From: CADEED01 sp035701825 | GTDB lineage: Bacteria; Pseudomonadota; Gammaproteobacteria; Steroidobacterales; Steroidobacteraceae | DNA: 64,000 nucleotides | Assembly: GCA_035701825.1 (NCBI GenBank) | Contig: DASSRK010000008.1 | Location: forward strand, 40,528 to 104,527 | Direction of reading: 5' to 3' | In this document: piece after piece, positions 61,311 to 64,000 of the stretch | Layout: every line of letters starts with the position of its first letter | Numbering within the stretch: the first letter of the stretch is position 1 | Notes under the pieces: generated by a model | Databases searched by the model: none | Told to the model about the DNA's origin: nothing | The model's input: only the letters and a program-made list of their open reading frames with translations | Program-made: the position numbers and the translations under genes

Positions 61311-61763
61311 TCAGGGCGTGTCGCGCGCCTCGATGGCGAGCTGCACGGTGACCTTGCCGGCATGGCGGAACTCCAGCACCAAAGGCACGGTCTTGCCGCG
61401 CTCCAGCGCGGCCTTGAGATCGACCAGCATCAGGTGGATGCCGCCGGGCTCGACCTTGACGGTGGCGCCGGGCGGGATGGCGATCTGCGGGATTGGCCGC
61501 ATGCGTGCCATCCCGTCCACGATCGAGGTCTCGTGCATCTCGACGCTGCCGGCCGCCGGCGTGCTGGCGCCGATCAGCTCGTCCGCGACCGTGCCGCGGT
61601 TGGTGATGGATAGATAGGCCACGCCCATCGGCATGCCGGGCGCGGTGGGGCGGGACCAGGCGTGGTCGACGAGCAGCGCGCCCGTTTGCGCCTGCTGGGC
61701 CGGCGCGGCGGCGACCAGCAGCAGCGCCGCGAGCGGCGCCCAAATCGCGCGCGACACGATCAC
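61311..61763 (-). CDS. Periplasmic copper chaperone PCuAC
   Basis: A 150-residue exported protein of the PCuAC family, which delivers copper(I) to cytochrome oxidase. A signal peptide (WAPLAALLLVAAAPA) is followed by the copper-binding sequence VEMHETSIVDGMARM and a later GGIHLMLVDL, giving the H-M ... M ... H-x-M ligand set. The GTG start at 61763 overlaps the stop of the upstream channel gene as GTGA; a second in-frame GTG lies at 61757. The translational coupling to a MotA/TolQ/ExbB-type gene is unusual. Confidence 0.87.
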   Translation of the reverse strand: MIVSRAIWAPLAALLLVAAAPAQQAQTGALLVDHAWSRPTAPGMPMGVAYLSITNRGTVADELIGASTPAAGSVEMHETSIVDGMARMRPIPQIAIPPGATVKVEPGGIHLMLVDLKAALERGKTVPLVLEFRHAGKVTVQLAIEARDTP

Positions 61764-62626
61764 TTGGAAACGACGCGCAGCTTGCGCAGCAGCTGGCGGT
61801 CGACGTAGGTGCGCGCGTCGAGCACCAGGCGATCCTGGAACTGCTGCAGCTGGTGCATCCAGAACATCACGATGATGCACGAGACCAGCGCGGTCAGCGT
61901 GGCGTTGAAGGTGACGCCGAGACCCATGGTGACGCCGGAGATGTCGCCACCCATCGCGCCCTGCGCCTCCTGGAGCGCGGCGCCGATGCCGCGCACCGTC
62001 CCGACGAAGCCGACGGCCGGGATGGCCCAGGCCGTGAAGCGCACCATCGACAGTTTGGTGTCCATGCTCGCCGCCTCGAACTCGCATTCGACCTTCACCG
62101 CCTCGGCCGCGTCCTGCACGCTGCGCGTGGCGCCGAAGCGGTTGTACGCCACCATGAGGAGACGCGGCAGGAAGCCTTCCTGCTCCTCGCGTGGCAAGGC
62201 CTCGAGCGGCCGCGAATACACGCGGGCGTCTTCGGGCAGGACCACCTGGGCCTCGCCGATCTTCACGTAATCGCGGTCGAGCAGCTTGCGGTCCTTCTGC
62301 GTGAGCCAGGCCTGGCGGCCGAGCAGCAGCAGCGACCACAGGCACAGCGTCACGCAGATTTCCTGCTCGTGGTCCTTGAGGATCACGTACACCGAGCGCA
62401 GCTGCAGGACGCGATGCGAGGCATTGGCGGAGTTCTTCACTTCGACGCGCTGGCCCAGCACCTGCTCGGCGCGCGGCCGGATGATCAGCGTCCAGATGCT
62501 GTGGATGATGATGATGGAGAGCAGCGCCGCGGCGATGCTGTACACCGTGTCGTCGAGCACCCAGTGGGGGCGCTCCTGCGGCTTCGGGGCGGTGGCGGAG
62601 ATCGGCGCGTTGCTCTCGGTGGCCAT
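61760..62626 (-). CDS. MotA/TolQ/ExbB proton-channel family protein
   Basis: A 288-residue membrane protein. It has a first hydrophobic helix (about 30-48, VYSIAAALLSIIIIHSIW), a second (about 92-103), and a C-terminal pair of helices around TAWAIPAVGFVGTVRGIGAAL and GVTFNATLTALVSCIIVMFWMH, with the conserved threonine/proline channel motif of the family. No ExbD, TolR or MotB partner is encoded next to it, so the energised partner is unknown. It starts in a region with a perfect 9-bp inverted repeat that separates it from the divergent ABC ATPase. Confidence 0.85.
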   Translation of the reverse strand: MATESNAPISATAPKPQERPHWVLDDTVYSIAAALLSIIIIHSIWTLIIRPRAEQVLGQRVEVKNSANASHRVLQLRSVYVILKDHEQEICVTLCLWSLLLLGRQAWLTQKDRKLLDRDYVKIGEAQVVLPEDARVYSRPLEALPREEQEGFLPRLLMVAYNRFGATRSVQDAAEAVKVECEFEAASMDTKLSMVRFTAWAIPAVGFVGTVRGIGAALQEAQGAMGGDISGVTMGLGVTFNATLTALVSCIIVMFWMHQLQQFQDRLVLDARTYVDRQLLRKLRVVSK

Positions 62627-62647
62627 TCAGGATTTTCTCGTTTGCTA

Positions 62648-62682
62648 TAACGAATAATTGTGGACTGAAAACGTATTCGTTA
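62648..62682. promoter_or_regulatory. Inverted repeat TAACGAATA-N17-TATTCGTTA
   Basis: A perfect 9-bp inverted repeat with a 17-base spacer in the 175-base divergent region between the ExbB-type and the ABC ATPase genes. The AT-rich arms stand out against the GC-rich background, so it is a candidate operator. No regulator can be named. Confidence 0.5.
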
Positions 62683-62801
62683 GTCGGGCTGTCGGATCAA
62701 TAAGTTCCGTGACGCTGTGACCGGATTGTAACCGCGCCGTTACTCAGGCTACTACCGTTGCGCTGGTAGCATCGCCGACTCGTTTTATCCCGTGGGTTTG
62801 C

Positions 62802-64000
62802 ATGTCCATCGCGCTCGATCAAGTCACCAAGCGGTACCAGGACCAGCCGGTCGTCAACGACGTTTCGATCGAGGTGGGCGAGGGCGAGTTCTTCGTGCTG
62901 CTGGGACCCTCGGGCTCGGGCAAGAGTACCCTCTTGCGGGCCATTGCCGGCCTCACCGGCATCGACCACGGCCGCATCTCCCTGCATGGCCGGGACGTCA
63001 CGCACGTGCGCGCGCGCGATCGCGGCGTCGGCCTGGTGTTCCAGAACTACGCCCTGTTCCGCCACATGACCGTGGCCGACAACATCGAATTCGCGCTGCG
63101 GGTGCGGCGCATGAAGCGCGCCGAGCGGCTCGCGCGCCGCAAGGAATTGCTGAAGCTGGTGGCGCTGGAAGGCCTGGACGGGCGCCTGCCCGGCCAGTTG
63201 TCCGGCGGCCAGCAGCAGCGCGTCGCCGTGGCGCGCGCGCTGGCGCACAAGCCGCAGGTGCTGCTGCTCGACGAGCCGTTCGGCGCGTTGGACGCGAAGA
63301 TCCGCGAAGAGCTGCGCCGGACCATCCGCTCCGTGCAGCGCGAGCTGGGCATCACCACGGTGCTGGTCACGCACGACCAGGAGGAAGCCTTCGCGCTGGC
63401 CGACACCATCGGCGTCATGAACCATGGCCGCCTGCTGGAAGTCGGGCACCCGAATGATCTCTACGCCCAGCCGGCCACGCGTTTCGTCGCCACCTTCCTC
63501 GGCGCCGCCAACCTGCTGCTGGCGCGCCACAGCGCCGATGGCATCCGCTTCGGCGCGACGCCGGTCAATGCCGAGGGCGCGGAGCGCGTCCAGGCTGGCC
63601 GCGAGCACGAGGTGGTCGCGGTGCTGCGCCCCGAGGAAGTCGAGCTCGCGGCCACGCGCGAGGAGCTGTCCTCGAATTTCATCGCGCGCGGCGCGGTCGA
63701 GGAAGTGGCCTTCACCGGCGCACTCGAACGACTGCGGGTGCGCCTGCTGGACGAGCCCAGCGCCGCCCAGTTGTTAGGCACCGGCAATTCGGCCGACGCG
63801 CGCGTGGAAGTCACCCGGACCCAGCACGAGCGCCGCGAGCTGCCGCTGCACGCCGGCATCCAGGTGGCGCTCGGCGCGCGCCGCCTGCACGTGCTGCCGA
63901 CGCCGCTGTCGAGCTTCCTCGCGTGCGCGGCGACCGAGGTCGAGGCCGCGCAGCTCGCGCGTGAGCCGCTGCTCGAGAGCCTGTCGACGAACATGAAGAC
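62802..64000 (+). CDS. ABC transporter ATP-binding protein (CysA/PotA type), 3' truncated by window edge
   Basis: The first 399 codons of an ABC ATPase, running off the window. All nucleotide-binding motifs are present: Walker A LGPSGSGKSTLL, Q-loop VFQNYALF, signature LSGGQQQRVAVARAL, Walker B VLLLDEPFGALD and H-loop LVTHDQEEA. After residue about 230 come TOBE-like beta segments (EHEVVAVLRPEEVELA; GAVEEVAFTGALERLRV), as in sulfate, spermidine or iron importers. The frame is still open at residue 399, past the usual 350-380 residue length of such proteins, so a C-terminal extension or fusion is likely. It is divergent from the channel gene. Confidence 0.9.
   Translation, partial: MSIALDQVTKRYQDQPVVNDVSIEVGEGEFFVLLGPSGSGKSTLLRAIAGLTGIDHGRISLHGRDVTHVRARDRGVGLVFQNYALFRHMTVADNIEFALRVRRMKRAERLARRKELLKLVALEGLDGRLPGQLSGGQQQRVAVARALAHKPQVLLLDEPFGALDAKIREELRRTIRSVQRELGITTVLVTHDQEEAFALADTIGVMNHGRLLEVGHPNDLYAQPATRFVATFLGAANLLLARHSADGIRFGATPVNAEGAERVQAGREHEVVAVLRPEEVELAATREELSSNFIARGAVEEVAFTGALERLRVRLLDEPSAAQLLGTGNSADARVEVTRTQHERRELPLHAGIQVALGARRLHVLPTPLSSFLACAATEVEAAQLAREPLLESLSTNMK

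Overview
The window is GC-rich, densely packed proteobacterial chromosome with long runs of genes whose stop and start codons overlap (ATGA, TGATG). A sensor kinase / lipoprotein / sigma-54 activator set arranged like QseE-QseG-QseF (GlrK-QseG-GlrR) and an SrkA-type kinase point to a gammaproteobacterium. A Steroidobacter- or Xanthomonadales-like relative is a guess from gene content only. I saw no rRNA, tRNA, CRISPR array or phage.

Region 1 (1-36.6 kb) is one large surface-polysaccharide locus of the type that accompanies the exosortase A (XrtA/PEP-CTERM) system. The plus-strand run from 2 to 16695 holds a priming sugar transferase (cut by the window edge), two deacetylase-type proteins, a WecG-type transferase, an O-antigen ligase/polymerase-like protein, a sulfotransferase, a Wzx-type flippase, a membrane acyltransferase, one GT2 and three GT4 glycosyltransferases and an asparagine-synthase-like amidotransferase. 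The minus-strand run from 24567 to 16705 is the envelope machinery: export lipoprotein-type protein, chain-length protein, tyrosine autokinase, outer-membrane barrel and two secreted beta-helix proteins. From a divergent promoter region at 24.6-24.95 kb the plus strand resumes with a second, XrtA-type priming transferase, a PrsR-like sigma-54 activator, a one-module polyketide synthase, a C-A-PCP peptide synthetase whose pocket reads glycine-like, and two alpha/beta hydrolases resembling the exosortase-A-associated hydrolases. No exosortase, PEP-CTERM protein or PrsK kinase lies inside the window. The assembly-line insert in this locus is the most interesting feature.

Region 2 (36.6-48.4 kb) is mostly housekeeping and signalling: galE-qseE-qseG-glrR on the minus strand, then on the plus strand srkA, a lipoprotein, a 1216-residue PAS/GAF/GGDEF/EAL protein, a YbdK-type carboxylate-amine ligase and a membrane-anchored unknown.

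Region 3 (48.4-56.3 kb) has a sigma factor / anti-sigma factor / subtilase operon in which the anti-sigma factor appears to carry a protease-propeptide-like periplasmic domain, an outer-membrane protein, a second GGDEF/EAL protein, a REP-flanked RAYT transposase unit and an MFS transporter.

Region 4 (56.3-64 kb) is a three-copy tandem family of secreted LamG-like proteins (one intact, one frameshifted, one fragment), a PCuAC copper chaperone translationally coupled to a MotA/TolQ/ExbB-type channel protein, and a divergently transcribed ABC ATPase that runs off the window end.
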